Of a stretch of DNA of 64,000 nucleotides, positions 25,924 to 33,495 are shown in pieces. The notes beneath the pieces are model-generated. The model did no database searches. It had not been told where the DNA came from and worked only from the letters and a program-made list of their open reading frames with translations. Both the position numbers and the translations under genes were made by a program. The DNA is taken from the NCBI GenBank assembly GCA_044238605.1, contig JBIICY010000005.1, positions 166,613 through 230,612 of the forward strand. The letters are read 5' to 3'. Position 1 is the stretch's first letter. Each line of letters starts with the position of its first letter. This DNA comes from UBA10438 sp044238605. Lineage in GTDB: Bacteria > Bacteroidota > Ignavibacteria > Kapaibacteriales > Kapaibacteriaceae.

Positions 25924-26811
25924 ATGCCTTTGTTCATCAAGCGCGTACTGCCGGTTCTCAAACGGGTCTGGACGCTGATCTACGACTTTGTTGATATCAC
26001 GGACCGACGTCACATCTTCCTGCTTTCGTCGGGCATTGCCTTCAATCTGCTGCTCTGCATCATTCCTCTTACAGTGCTTATTGTGTCGCTTGTGAGCGGC
26101 GTGATGGACGTAGAGCAAACCAAGGATACTGTCGAAGCAGCCCTCGAGAAGTTTTTGCCCAAGAACACACAGGCGTCAACACTTCTTGCCTCGATCATCA
26201 ACGAGGTCGGTGCATTCTTCAATTACAGCACTGCTGCTGGTTGGATCGCTGGTGTTGCATTGTTGTGGCTGGCATCTGCGTTGTTCAGTTCTCTTCGCAC
26301 TGGTCTTAACGCGATCTTCCATATCCCAACGCCAAAGTTCTTTATCCTGTATAAGCTCAAGGATATGGCCTTCACGATCGTGATCGTGGCACTGATCCTT
26401 CTTGTGACGCTGTTGAGCCCCTTGCTTACTCTTGCAGATCAATATCGCGTAAGCCTTCTATCAAATGGGGCTACCGGAATGCTGTTTGGTTTAACAGTCC
26501 AGGCGGCATCGCTTATCGCAACATCGGTGTTGTTTCTGCTGCTCTATAAGCTTGTGCCCAATAAGCGACTGCCATGGCCTATTGTGCTTATGAGTTCTGG
26601 ATTTGCTGTTATACTCTGGGAAGCAGCGCGAATGGTTTTCTCGTGGTACGTCTATAGTGCCACGAATTTCAGCAAGATCTATGGTGGCTACGTGGCGGTA
26701 GCATCTTTTGCTGTGTGGCTGTATTACTCTGCGTTTATCTTTTTGCTCTCAGCAGAGCTGGGACAATACATCTACGTGCTACGCACAAAGCACGAGGCAC
26801 CTGAAGCTTAA
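25924..26811 (+). CDS. YihY/virulence factor BrkB family membrane protein
   Basis: A 295-residue inner membrane protein with six predicted helices. The conserved N-terminal block SSGIAFNLLLCIIPLTVL and the late YGGYVAVASFAVWLYYSAFIFLLSAELGQ are diagnostic of the YihY/BrkB (UPF0761) family. Older annotation as RNase BN was wrong for this family; the true role is unknown, with transport or envelope permeability suggested. It is divergent from the Ig-like lipoprotein gene (36 bp between start codons) and its TAA overlaps the stop of the convergent exonuclease gene by 3 bp. Confidence 0.9.
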   Translation: MPLFIKRVLPVLKRVWTLIYDFVDITDRRHIFLLSSGIAFNLLLCIIPLTVLIVSLVSGVMDVEQTKDTVEAALEKFLPKNTQASTLLASIINEVGAFFNYSTAAGWIAGVALLWLASALFSSLRTGLNAIFHIPTPKFFILYKLKDMAFTIVIVALILLVTLLSPLLTLADQYRVSLLSNGATGMLFGLTVQAASLIATSVLFLLLYKLVPNKRLPWPIVLMSSGFAVILWEAARMVFSWYVYSATNFSKIYGGYVAVASFAVWLYYSAFIFLLSAELGQYIYVLRTKHEAPEA

Positions 26812-27539
26812 AAGCGGAGAACACGCTCCCAGGCTTCGAAAAGATCCCAGGTAGACGAAACATCGCGCAGGCAGTACTCTGCTATGTCGCTATGACGTCC
26901 GGCAGCGTAAAGATCACCAACCATCGACCCGTCAACGCCTTCTGCTTTTGGTGAAGTAACACCAAAGCTCTTTGCATAAAAGTCAAAGTTGAACTTGCGA
27001 GTTGCTCCGCTGGCAGATCCCTGAAAGAACGTAAGCCTGTCCAGTAAGTCGATGTGCCCACTGTAATTGAACTTTGTTCCGTCCATCAAATTGCGCGATG
27101 GCCGAATGCCCAATACCGCAGAGCGCAGCATTAACCATGGCGCATCGAAGTTGCGTCCGTTAAACGAGATCAGCGTTATTCCCCGATGATGCGCGAGCAA
27201 CTTCCAGAAATTCTCAAGCATCACAGCTTCGGAGCTTCTGTACCAGTTTGCACCACTCGGTAACGTTTCTTGTGTATGCCCGTCTGCGTCCGTCATACTT
27301 GGATCAAGCGAATACGCCACACGCTTTGGCGTCCACTCATCCCCATGCTTAGTCATCATCTGCATTCCAATGCAGGAAATGAATCCAGTCATGGGGCTCA
27401 GCCCAAACTCATTGATCTTCTTCGCTTTGTCTTCGTCGGTTTCCGCATTTCGCAGCAGATACTCCTGCTGCACACCGTCGAAGCTCTCAAGGGGCTTGCC
27501 AACGGTTTCAAGATCGAAGATGAGGTAGGCTGGGTCCAT
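26808..27539 (-). CDS. PolB-like 3'-5' exonuclease (DEDD family, PF10108 type)
   Basis: A 243-residue protein with the DEDD exonuclease pattern: FDLET gives Asp9 and Glu11, SFNGRNFDAPWL carries the second Asp, and EYCLRDVSSTW near residues 222-232 gives the last. The intervening HIDLLDRLTFF matches the predicted PolB-related exonuclease family. It probably trims DNA or RNA 3' ends; no polymerase domain is present. The ATG at 27539 is only 11 bp from the first heptamer unit, so its 5' untranslated region and any ribosome-binding site lie in or next to the repeat array, which may affect its translation. Confidence 0.87.
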   Translation of the reverse strand: MDPAYLIFDLETVGKPLESFDGVQQEYLLRNAETDEDKAKKINEFGLSPMTGFISCIGMQMMTKHGDEWTPKRVAYSLDPSMTDADGHTQETLPSGANWYRSSEAVMLENFWKLLAHHRGITLISFNGRNFDAPWLMLRSAVLGIRPSRNLMDGTKFNYSGHIDLLDRLTFFQGSASGATRKFNFDFYAKSFGVTSPKAEGVDGSMVGDLYAAGRHSDIAEYCLRDVSSTWDLFEAWERVLRF

Positions 27540-27550
27540 GGAATTCTTGA

Positions 27551-27691
27551 GGTACTAGGTACTAGGGACTAGGTACAAGGTACTCATTTTGCTCATTCGT
27601 CCCTAGTCCCTAGTCCCTAGTCCCTAGTCCCTAGTCCCTAGTCCCTAGTCCCTAGTCCCTAGTCCCTAGTCCCTAGTCCCTAGTCCCTAGT
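27551..27691. repeat. Heptanucleotide repeat array, two opposed tracts
   Basis: The left tract has five degenerate units of GGTACTA type (27551-27585). After a 15-bp spacer, the right tract is 13 perfect copies of CCCTAGT (27601-27691). Because GGTACTA and GGGACTA are near reverse complements of TAGTCCC, the two tracts can pair as a hairpin. The DUF2723 gene ends inside the right tract at 27673, and the exonuclease gene starts 12 bp left of the array. The pure CCCTAGT tract contains TAG on both strands in every frame within 21 bp. Confidence 0.95.
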
Positions 27692-29535
27692 CCCTGATTC
27701 ATCTGCGCTGTTATCGGGCTTGTTGGATGAAGTTCGCGCGCGATATCGCGGTATCGGCGGAATCTTGCTGTGTCGAGCTTACCATCGAGGCTGTAGAATG
27801 CCATTGTGGCTATGCCACTAAGAACTGTCTCGCGCAATGCGCTATCCAGGCGCTCGCGTGGCGCCTTAAGCGTGGCAACAGCATCAGCTAATCCATTCAT
27901 CGCATCGCGCTGTGAAATGGTCGTTCCTGGTTTGTATAAGCGGACGAGAGGTCCTGCGGGGATCTTTTCCCAGCCAACAGCAAACCCAGGTTCTTCGTTC
28001 AGGAGCTCTGGTGTGATGTAGATGGGGCGATCCGCATTACGATCAATGATGGCATTGAGCATCTCAACGAATCGTGGTTGTATCTCGCGGCTTTTGCCGG
28101 CCGACATGAATTCGTCTGCATCAAGTTCGAATTCTTGTAGAAGCGGCATGTAGGCATTGATTTCTGCCGAGGCACGCCCAACCGTGGTTGGATACAGCTG
28201 TTGAAGGTAGGGGGCGTACCATGTGCGACGCAACAGCTCTTTGTCGATCAGTGTTATGTCTGTGCGCACACGAGCAACACGTTGCTCATACCATGCGGCA
28301 GAACAGAAGTAATCCCACTGACGCGTTAAGATGATTGCATTGGGTTCTGCATTGGCAAAGACCCATGTTGTGTATCCTGGCACGGCACGGTGCGTTGACT
28401 TATCGTTATGTGAAAAGTGCAGCACGCATGCAGCAAGGGGCAGCATCAGCACTACCGGCTGAACCTGCTTGGGAATGCGCTGCAGGAGCGATAGGAGTCC
28501 AATCGATACAAACACCGCCGCTACGATCATCGATGGCAGGAAATACGGCTCGATGTCGGGAATGGCATAACCGAGAGAAATTCCCAGGTTGCCGGCCACC
28601 ATGATGAGCATTGCCAGAGCAAGCATCCGATGCGTGTGCAGCAAATGCCATACGCCCCATGCTAAAGGCACAAAGCCAACCCAAAGCATGTGATTGGTAA
28701 GGAGCGAGCGGAAGATTTGCCAATTGGCCTTTACAGCTGCCTTATCGGAGAACATCCAGACGCCAAACTGCGTGCCCTTTACGTGATAGATAAAGGCATC
28801 CCAACTGCGGTGCACCATACCCCAGTTGATTTCGGGAAGCTGAGCGCTGCGAAGAGGCAGGACTGCATACAGAGCAAGGGCGGCAAGACCAGGCAGGATG
28901 AGAAGATGCCATCTGCGCAGCTTTTCGGTGCGGTCTGTGGTAAGCCAGAGAAGTGCAATGCCGGGTAGGACGAACACACTGGATAGGTGATTGGCAACCA
29001 TGCCCCCAGCAAAGAGTCCGGTAAGCATGGTCCACGCTGCCGCATTCTCGGGCTTTGTAACACTCTTTACAGACGCCCAAATGGCAAGAGATGTCAGTAA
29101 CAGCTGAAGTGAATACACCTCGATTGACGTGGCCTGAGCCCATACAATGGTGCTAAAAGCAAACATCAGCGCGGCTGTAGCCGAAGCACATCTCGTTGCA
29201 ACAGATGGTGCCTCTTCGTCAAAGAGATATGCCAGCAGCTCGCGGAGCGTTGCATAGAGTACGTCAACAGCTATAACCGTCCAAACAGCGGCAAGGATAT
29301 TGAGTCCGTACACGCCATTCCAGAGCAGCGTCCAGCAATGCGTGATGAGTGTAAACAGCGGATATCCCGTAGGATGTGCTACCCCAAACACATGGGCTGC
29401 TGCTGACAACTCACCTGCATCTGTATACATCAGACCTGGTGCACAGGTTGTGATGTAGACGGCAAGGGTTGCTGCAGAAACAAGAACAGCATCCGGCAGA
29501 TATCGTTGCTGGATGCTGTTGTTATTGGCTGACAT
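27673..29535 (-). CDS. DUF2723 family membrane protein (PMT-like glycosyltransferase)
   Basis: A 620-residue protein with about eleven hydrophobic helices in the first 400 residues and a soluble C-terminal part. The family hallmark is the first loop PGLMYTDAGELSAAAHVFG followed by HPTGYPLF, with acidic residues at the position used by GT-C transferases. DUF2723 proteins are common in Bacteroidota and are thought to be protein or lipid glycosyltransferases acting at the periplasmic face. The last six residues (GLGTRD) and the TAG stop are encoded by the CCCTAGT array read on the minus strand, so the original stop has been lost or displaced. Confidence 0.88.
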   Translation of the reverse strand: MSANNNSIQQRYLPDAVLVSAATLAVYITTCAPGLMYTDAGELSAAAHVFGVAHPTGYPLFTLITHCWTLLWNGVYGLNILAAVWTVIAVDVLYATLRELLAYLFDEEAPSVATRCASATAALMFAFSTIVWAQATSIEVYSLQLLLTSLAIWASVKSVTKPENAAAWTMLTGLFAGGMVANHLSSVFVLPGIALLWLTTDRTEKLRRWHLLILPGLAALALYAVLPLRSAQLPEINWGMVHRSWDAFIYHVKGTQFGVWMFSDKAAVKANWQIFRSLLTNHMLWVGFVPLAWGVWHLLHTHRMLALAMLIMVAGNLGISLGYAIPDIEPYFLPSMIVAAVFVSIGLLSLLQRIPKQVQPVVLMLPLAACVLHFSHNDKSTHRAVPGYTTWVFANAEPNAIILTRQWDYFCSAAWYEQRVARVRTDITLIDKELLRRTWYAPYLQQLYPTTVGRASAEINAYMPLLQEFELDADEFMSAGKSREIQPRFVEMLNAIIDRNADRPIYITPELLNEEPGFAVGWEKIPAGPLVRLYKPGTTISQRDAMNGLADAVATLKAPRERLDSALRETVLSGIATMAFYSLDGKLDTARFRRYRDIARELHPTSPITAQMNQGLGTRD

Positions 29536-29557
29536 GAGGACGTCGCTTCTTCGGACG

Positions 29558-30259
29558 TTATCGGATAACAGTCACTGGAGAACCTACCATCGTGCCGTTC
29601 TGAAGCGTCATCACCAAACGGTATTGTCCGGTGGCAAGTCCTGCAAGGGGCAATGTTGTTGCCTGTGACTGCGGATTGCCAAACGAGCGGACAAGATTGC
29701 CGTTCGTGTCGTAGAGACCAATCGATGTTGTGTTTGTGAGGTTCGCCCCCTGAACAGAGAGAACATCCGACGTAGGCATAGGTCCGATGCGGAAGCCGAG
29801 CTGCTCTGCATCGGTGATCGACGTGTTGTTGGAGATCACAAACTGTGCTTCGAAGTTGAGCGCATCGGTTGTGTCTGTCTTGTCGAACAACGTAACCTTG
29901 AGGTTGCTATTTCCTTCTGCGTTGTTCGTCGTGAGATCGATATAGATCGGCAGTGTGCCTGTTTCGGTAAGGATCTGTCCTGGACGCAAGTATGGATCAT
30001 CTTCGCCAGGGAACAAGAACCAGCACAGCGTCATGCAGAGCTGAGCTTGGTGCTTTTCATTGATACCTGAAAGATCGTAGCGGAAGTACAGTTCTTTAGC
30101 TTTTCCGTTGCTGTTCTTTACCGTACCATCGCGCTTGTGCGAGGCAATCGATGGGGAACCATTGATCGGGTTTGGCTTGGTCCAGTCGATGTAGTACGTC
30201 TGAGCAGAAGCCCCGACGGAGGCCATCACGAGGAACAAAGCGAGAACATGACTTTTCAT
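29558..30259 (-). CDS. Secreted protein with T9SS C-terminal sorting domain
   Basis: A 233-residue protein with signal peptide (cleavage near ASAQ at 20). Residues about 20-150 form an unrecognised beta-rich domain containing a CMTLC cysteine pair. The last ~75 residues look like a type IX sorting domain: RIGPMPTSDVLSVQG, TSIGLYDTNGNLVRSF, ATGQYRLVMTLQNG and a short terminal strand. It is therefore predicted to reach the cell surface. It is divergent from the TlpA-DUF6029-Omp28 operon, with 82 bp between start codons, so a shared control region is likely and the cysteines could be clients of that thiol system (inference). Confidence 0.75.
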   Translation of the reverse strand: MKSHVLALFLVMASVGASAQTYYIDWTKPNPINGSPSIASHKRDGTVKNSNGKAKELYFRYDLSGINEKHQAQLCMTLCWFLFPGEDDPYLRPGQILTETGTLPIYIDLTTNNAEGNSNLKVTLFDKTDTTDALNFEAQFVISNNTSITDAEQLGFRIGPMPTSDVLSVQGANLTNTTSIGLYDTNGNLVRSFGNPQSQATTLPLAGLATGQYRLVMTLQNGTMVGSPVTVIR

Positions 30260-30341
30260 AAATTGACGTCCTTACAAGAGTTGGTGACTACAAACCTACC
30301 ACTTACGGACGCATTTCTCGAAGCTCGAAGGGGAGATTTCC

Positions 30342-30845
30342 ATGAAAGTCTACATGAACATTCTCATCGCGTTGCTGCTCTCATTGGGTGTGGCAATGGC
30401 TCAGGACACTCAAACAGCATCCTTGCCATCAGTAAAGGTGAAGAATGTTGCCGGGAATCTCGTGAATACGGCTGACTTCGGGACTACCGGTAAGCCGGTG
30501 ATCATCAGTTTTTGGGCTACATGGTGCAAGCCGTGTATTCAAGAGCTGCAGACATATCACGGGTTTTATCCAGAGTGGCAGGAAAAATACGGTGTCTCCC
30601 TTGTAGCCGTTTCTATCGATGATGCACGCAATGCGTCCAAAGTAGCCCCCTTCATTAAGTCCAGAAACTGGACATACGAGGTGCTGCTTGATATCAATCA
30701 GGAATTCAAGCGTGCGATGAATGTGAACAATGTTCCTCACACGTTCGTGGTAATGAACGGCAAGGTTGTGTTTTCGCACAGTGCATACTCGGCTGGGGAC
30801 GAGGATGAGCTGGAAGAACTGCTGAAGAAGCTTACGGGGAAATAA
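30342..30845 (+). CDS. TlpA-like thiol:disulfide oxidoreductase
   Basis: A 167-residue periplasmic thioredoxin-fold protein. Signal peptide to about residue 20 (VAMAQ), then the active site WCKPC at 61-65 in FWATWCKPCIQEL, and the cis-Pro motif VPHTFVV near 137. Such proteins reduce or shuffle disulfides in the cell envelope. The TAA stop overlaps the next ATG (TAATG), so it is coupled to the outer-membrane DUF6029 protein, with an Omp28 lipoprotein third. A longer in-frame start is not needed: ATG at 30342 has a purine-rich AAGGGGAG upstream at about 30328-30335. Confidence 0.92.
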   Translation: MKVYMNILIALLLSLGVAMAQDTQTASLPSVKVKNVAGNLVNTADFGTTGKPVIISFWATWCKPCIQELQTYHGFYPEWQEKYGVSLVAVSIDDARNASKVAPFIKSRNWTYEVLLDINQEFKRAMNVNNVPHTFVVMNGKVVFSHSAYSAGDEDELEELLKKLTGK

Positions 30846-32521
30846 TGAAGACAACGCTACTCTGCGTGATAGCATGCTGCGCGATGATGCCGGCATGGGG
30901 ACAGGGCATTGCACTTGATGATGCGGGAACAATTAGCGGCTCTTTGCAGTCAGACTTTCAGCAGTACGGAAAAGATTCTTTGATCGGAGCACCTGATGTT
31001 CCTGAGAAGATCCTCTCCAACACCTTCTTCAATCTGACGTATTCAAAGGGCAAGTTCTCGGCAGGTATTCGTTTTGAATCCTACCAGGGTCCGCTCCTTG
31101 GTATTGATCCGCGCTATGGAACATCGGGTGACGGAACAGGTATCGGAATGCCGTACCGGTTTGCAAAGTACGACGACGACAATTTTGATGTTACTGCTGG
31201 GAATTTCTACGAGCAGTTCGGCTCGGGCATGATCCTGCGCACATATGAAGAGCGCAACCTTGGTTTTGATAACTCACTCGATGGCGTGCGTCTCAAGTAC
31301 CGTCCAACTGCAGGTATTGAGGTTACGGGGCTTGTTGGACGCCAGCGCGCATTCTTTGGCCTTAGCGAAGGCATCGTTCGCGGTGCTGACTTCAATCTTG
31401 ATGTAAATCAGATGGGAGATTCGCTCCTACCGGATGGGATGTTCCTTACGCTTGGTGCAAGTGCTGTTAGCCGATTCCAGGCAGACCAGCAGGATGTTCT
31501 CAATCTTCCTCAAAACGTGATGGCATGGTCTACCAGAGCGAACCTTCGTGTGTCCGACTTCTCGTTTGATGCAGAGTATGCATACAAGATCAACGATCCA
31601 GGTGCGACGAATGCGAATTCGTTCAATCCAGGAAATGCGCTCTACGTTGCAACGGCCTATGGTGCTTCTGGTATCGGGATAAACCTTGCAGCCAAGCGCA
31701 TCGACAACATGGACATGCGGAGCGACCGCTCGGCTACTGGCTTTGCTCAGCAGGTAAACTATCTGCCTGCTCTTACGAAGCAGCACACACTACGGTTGAT
31801 TACACTCTACCCATATGCAACGCAGCCTACTGGTGAGTTTGCATTGCAGGGAGACGTGTCGATTACGATACCAAAGAACTCGTTTTTGGGTGCCGAGGAA
31901 ACAATGATCGCGTTGAATGGTGCGTTGATCCACGGTCTTGATACTACACGTACCGGACCCTACACGTATGACGTGCGATGGATGTGGGGCAATGAGCTCT
32001 ACTACCGTGATGTGAACGTTGAGATTCAGCGCAAGTTCGGTAAGGACTTCAAAGCAACCCTAACCTACGTCAATCTTGATTACAATCAGGACGTGATCGA
32101 GCGACGGGCAACTCCCGGCGAGAAGATCTATGGCATTGTGAATGCAAACTTCGTCTGCCTTGAACTCTGGTTCAAGACGTCCAAGAGTCAGAGCCTGCGC
32201 ACCGAGCTCCAATACATGGCTGTAAAGCATGAAGAAGGGGCGAAGAAGGCCTTACAGAATGGCGACTGGGTAATGGCACTTGTAGAATATACAGTTGCTC
32301 CACACTGGTACTTTACTGTCTTTGATGAATACAACTTCGGGAACTACGATCCAGAGTTGCGCGTACACTATCCAAATGCATCGATCGCCTACTCGAAGGA
32401 TGCATTGCGACTTCAAGCTGGCTATGGACGCGTCCGCGGAGGTATTCTTTGCGTTGGCGGTATCTGTCGTCCAGTCCCTGCATCAAACGGTATGACGTTA
32501 AACGTAACGTACACTTTCTGA
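30845..32521 (+). CDS. DUF6029-like outer membrane beta-barrel protein
   Basis: A 558-residue protein with signal peptide (PAWGQ) and a long run of amphipathic strands ending MTLNVTYTF with a terminal Phe, as in outer-membrane barrels. The segment GNFYEQFGSGMILRTYEERN followed by NSLDGVR is what I associate with the Bacteroidota DUF6029 family; the family assignment is from memory. Function is unknown. Operon position between a TlpA-like thioredoxin and an Omp28-family lipoprotein is a recurring arrangement I would expect for a T9SS-associated envelope module. Starts one base inside the tlpA-like stop. Confidence 0.75.
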   Translation: MKTTLLCVIACCAMMPAWGQGIALDDAGTISGSLQSDFQQYGKDSLIGAPDVPEKILSNTFFNLTYSKGKFSAGIRFESYQGPLLGIDPRYGTSGDGTGIGMPYRFAKYDDDNFDVTAGNFYEQFGSGMILRTYEERNLGFDNSLDGVRLKYRPTAGIEVTGLVGRQRAFFGLSEGIVRGADFNLDVNQMGDSLLPDGMFLTLGASAVSRFQADQQDVLNLPQNVMAWSTRANLRVSDFSFDAEYAYKINDPGATNANSFNPGNALYVATAYGASGIGINLAAKRIDNMDMRSDRSATGFAQQVNYLPALTKQHTLRLITLYPYATQPTGEFALQGDVSITIPKNSFLGAEETMIALNGALIHGLDTTRTGPYTYDVRWMWGNELYYRDVNVEIQRKFGKDFKATLTYVNLDYNQDVIERRATPGEKIYGIVNANFVCLELWFKTSKSQSLRTELQYMAVKHEEGAKKALQNGDWVMALVEYTVAPHWYFTVFDEYNFGNYDPELRVHYPNASIAYSKDALRLQAGYGRVRGGILCVGGICRPVPASNGMTLNVTYTF

Positions 32522-32531
32522 TCAACGAACC

Positions 32532-33428
32532 ATGAAGCACAGCATCATCATCGCCGGTCTTTTGTCCCTTGCTCTCATTTCGTGTGACGTTGTAAACGCC
32601 CCCTACGAAAAGAACCCCAAGGATCCGTCCGACACCTTGTTGAAGGATACGTCAACAACGATCACGAGAACTGCTTCACTTCAGAATGTATTTCTCGAAG
32701 ACTATACAGGACAACTCTGTGGGAACTGTCCAGAAGCTGCCGATATCGCAGACAGGCTGTATAAGAACAACGGCGGACGTGTTGTCGTAACAGCTATTCA
32801 TGCTGGTTTGTTCGCCAAGAAGGAGCTCCCTGATTACGATTATGACTTTACAACTCCAACGGGAGATGCCCTCGATGCCGCATTCAAGATCAGCCGAGCG
32901 GGCAACCCAAATGGAATGGTAAATAGAGTTACGATCAACAATCGCATCATCCAGGGTCACCCAACCTGGGAAACTGTTGTGGCGCAGCAACTACAGCGTA
33001 CGCCATCGTTGGATCTGGGCATGAGCCACACATATTACCCTGATACGAAAACACTTGTCGTAACTGTTCGCACAGAAGCTCTTGCAGACATCGATGCTCC
33101 AGCTAACGTATCAGTGTGGCTTCAGGAAAACAACATCATTGCAGATCAGAAGGATTACCGCAAGACGCCATCACACATCAAGGACTACAACTTTAGTCAC
33201 GTCCTTCGTGCTTCGCTCAATGGTACATGGGGAGACACCCTCCACAATGCGCCTGTTACCAAAGGCACGAAGTCTACGATGGTGTTTCGCTACACTCTTC
33301 CCGAAGCAAAGCTCAATCCTGCAGACACGCTCAATTACTGGAACCTCAAAAACTTCGAAATCGTAGCCTTTGCGCACAAAGCCAGCACGAACAAGGAAGT
33401 GCTGCAGGTAGTGAAGCAGAAGTTATGA
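32532..33428 (+). CDS. Omp28-related lipoprotein with thioredoxin-like CxxC
   Basis: A 298-residue lipoprotein, lipobox LISC with Cys18. After a linker, the sequence FLEDYTGQLCGNCPEAADIA places a CGNC thioredoxin-like active site at 63-66, followed by AIHAG, as in the Omp28 family of Bacteroidota outer-membrane proteins. The C-terminal half is a beta domain (VVTVRTEALADIDAPANVSVWLQ). Omp28 of Porphyromonas is surface exposed; the role of the CxxC in it is not settled. Last gene of the TlpA-DUF6029-Omp28 operon, 10 bp after the barrel gene. Its TGA stop lies 2 bp before a heptamer array. Confidence 0.88.
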   Translation: MKHSIIIAGLLSLALISCDVVNAPYEKNPKDPSDTLLKDTSTTITRTASLQNVFLEDYTGQLCGNCPEAADIADRLYKNNGGRVVVTAIHAGLFAKKELPDYDYDFTTPTGDALDAAFKISRAGNPNGMVNRVTINNRIIQGHPTWETVVAQQLQRTPSLDLGMSHTYYPDTKTLVVTVRTEALADIDAPANVSVWLQENNIIADQKDYRKTPSHIKDYNFSHVLRASLNGTWGDTLHNAPVTKGTKSTMVFRYTLPEAKLNPADTLNYWNLKNFEIVAFAHKASTNKEVLQVVKQKL

Positions 33429-33430
33429 GT

Positions 33431-33495
33431 AGCGAGCAGCGAACAGCGAGCAGCGAACGTCCCTAGTCCCTAGTACCTAGTCCCCAGTCCCTAGT
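33431..33495. repeat. Heptanucleotide repeat array between convergent genes
   Basis: Four units AGCGAGC, AGCGAAC, AGCGAGC, AGCGAAC (33431-33458), then after GT five units CCCTAGT, CCCTAGT, ACCTAGT, CCCCAGT, CCCTAGT (33461-33495). The Omp28 gene stops at 33428, and the convergent Wzi-like gene uses the CTA of the last unit as its stop (TAG on the minus strand). Same two-family composition and order as the array near 3.7 kb. Confidence 0.93.

Noticed and set aside
27601..27691. Possible CRISPR array
   Set aside because: The units are 7 bp, directly adjacent and without spacers; there are no cas genes.
27601..27691. Telomere-like or replication-origin repeat
   Set aside because: Related arrays occur at six unrelated internal sites next to stop codons, with no DnaA boxes or dnaA gene seen.
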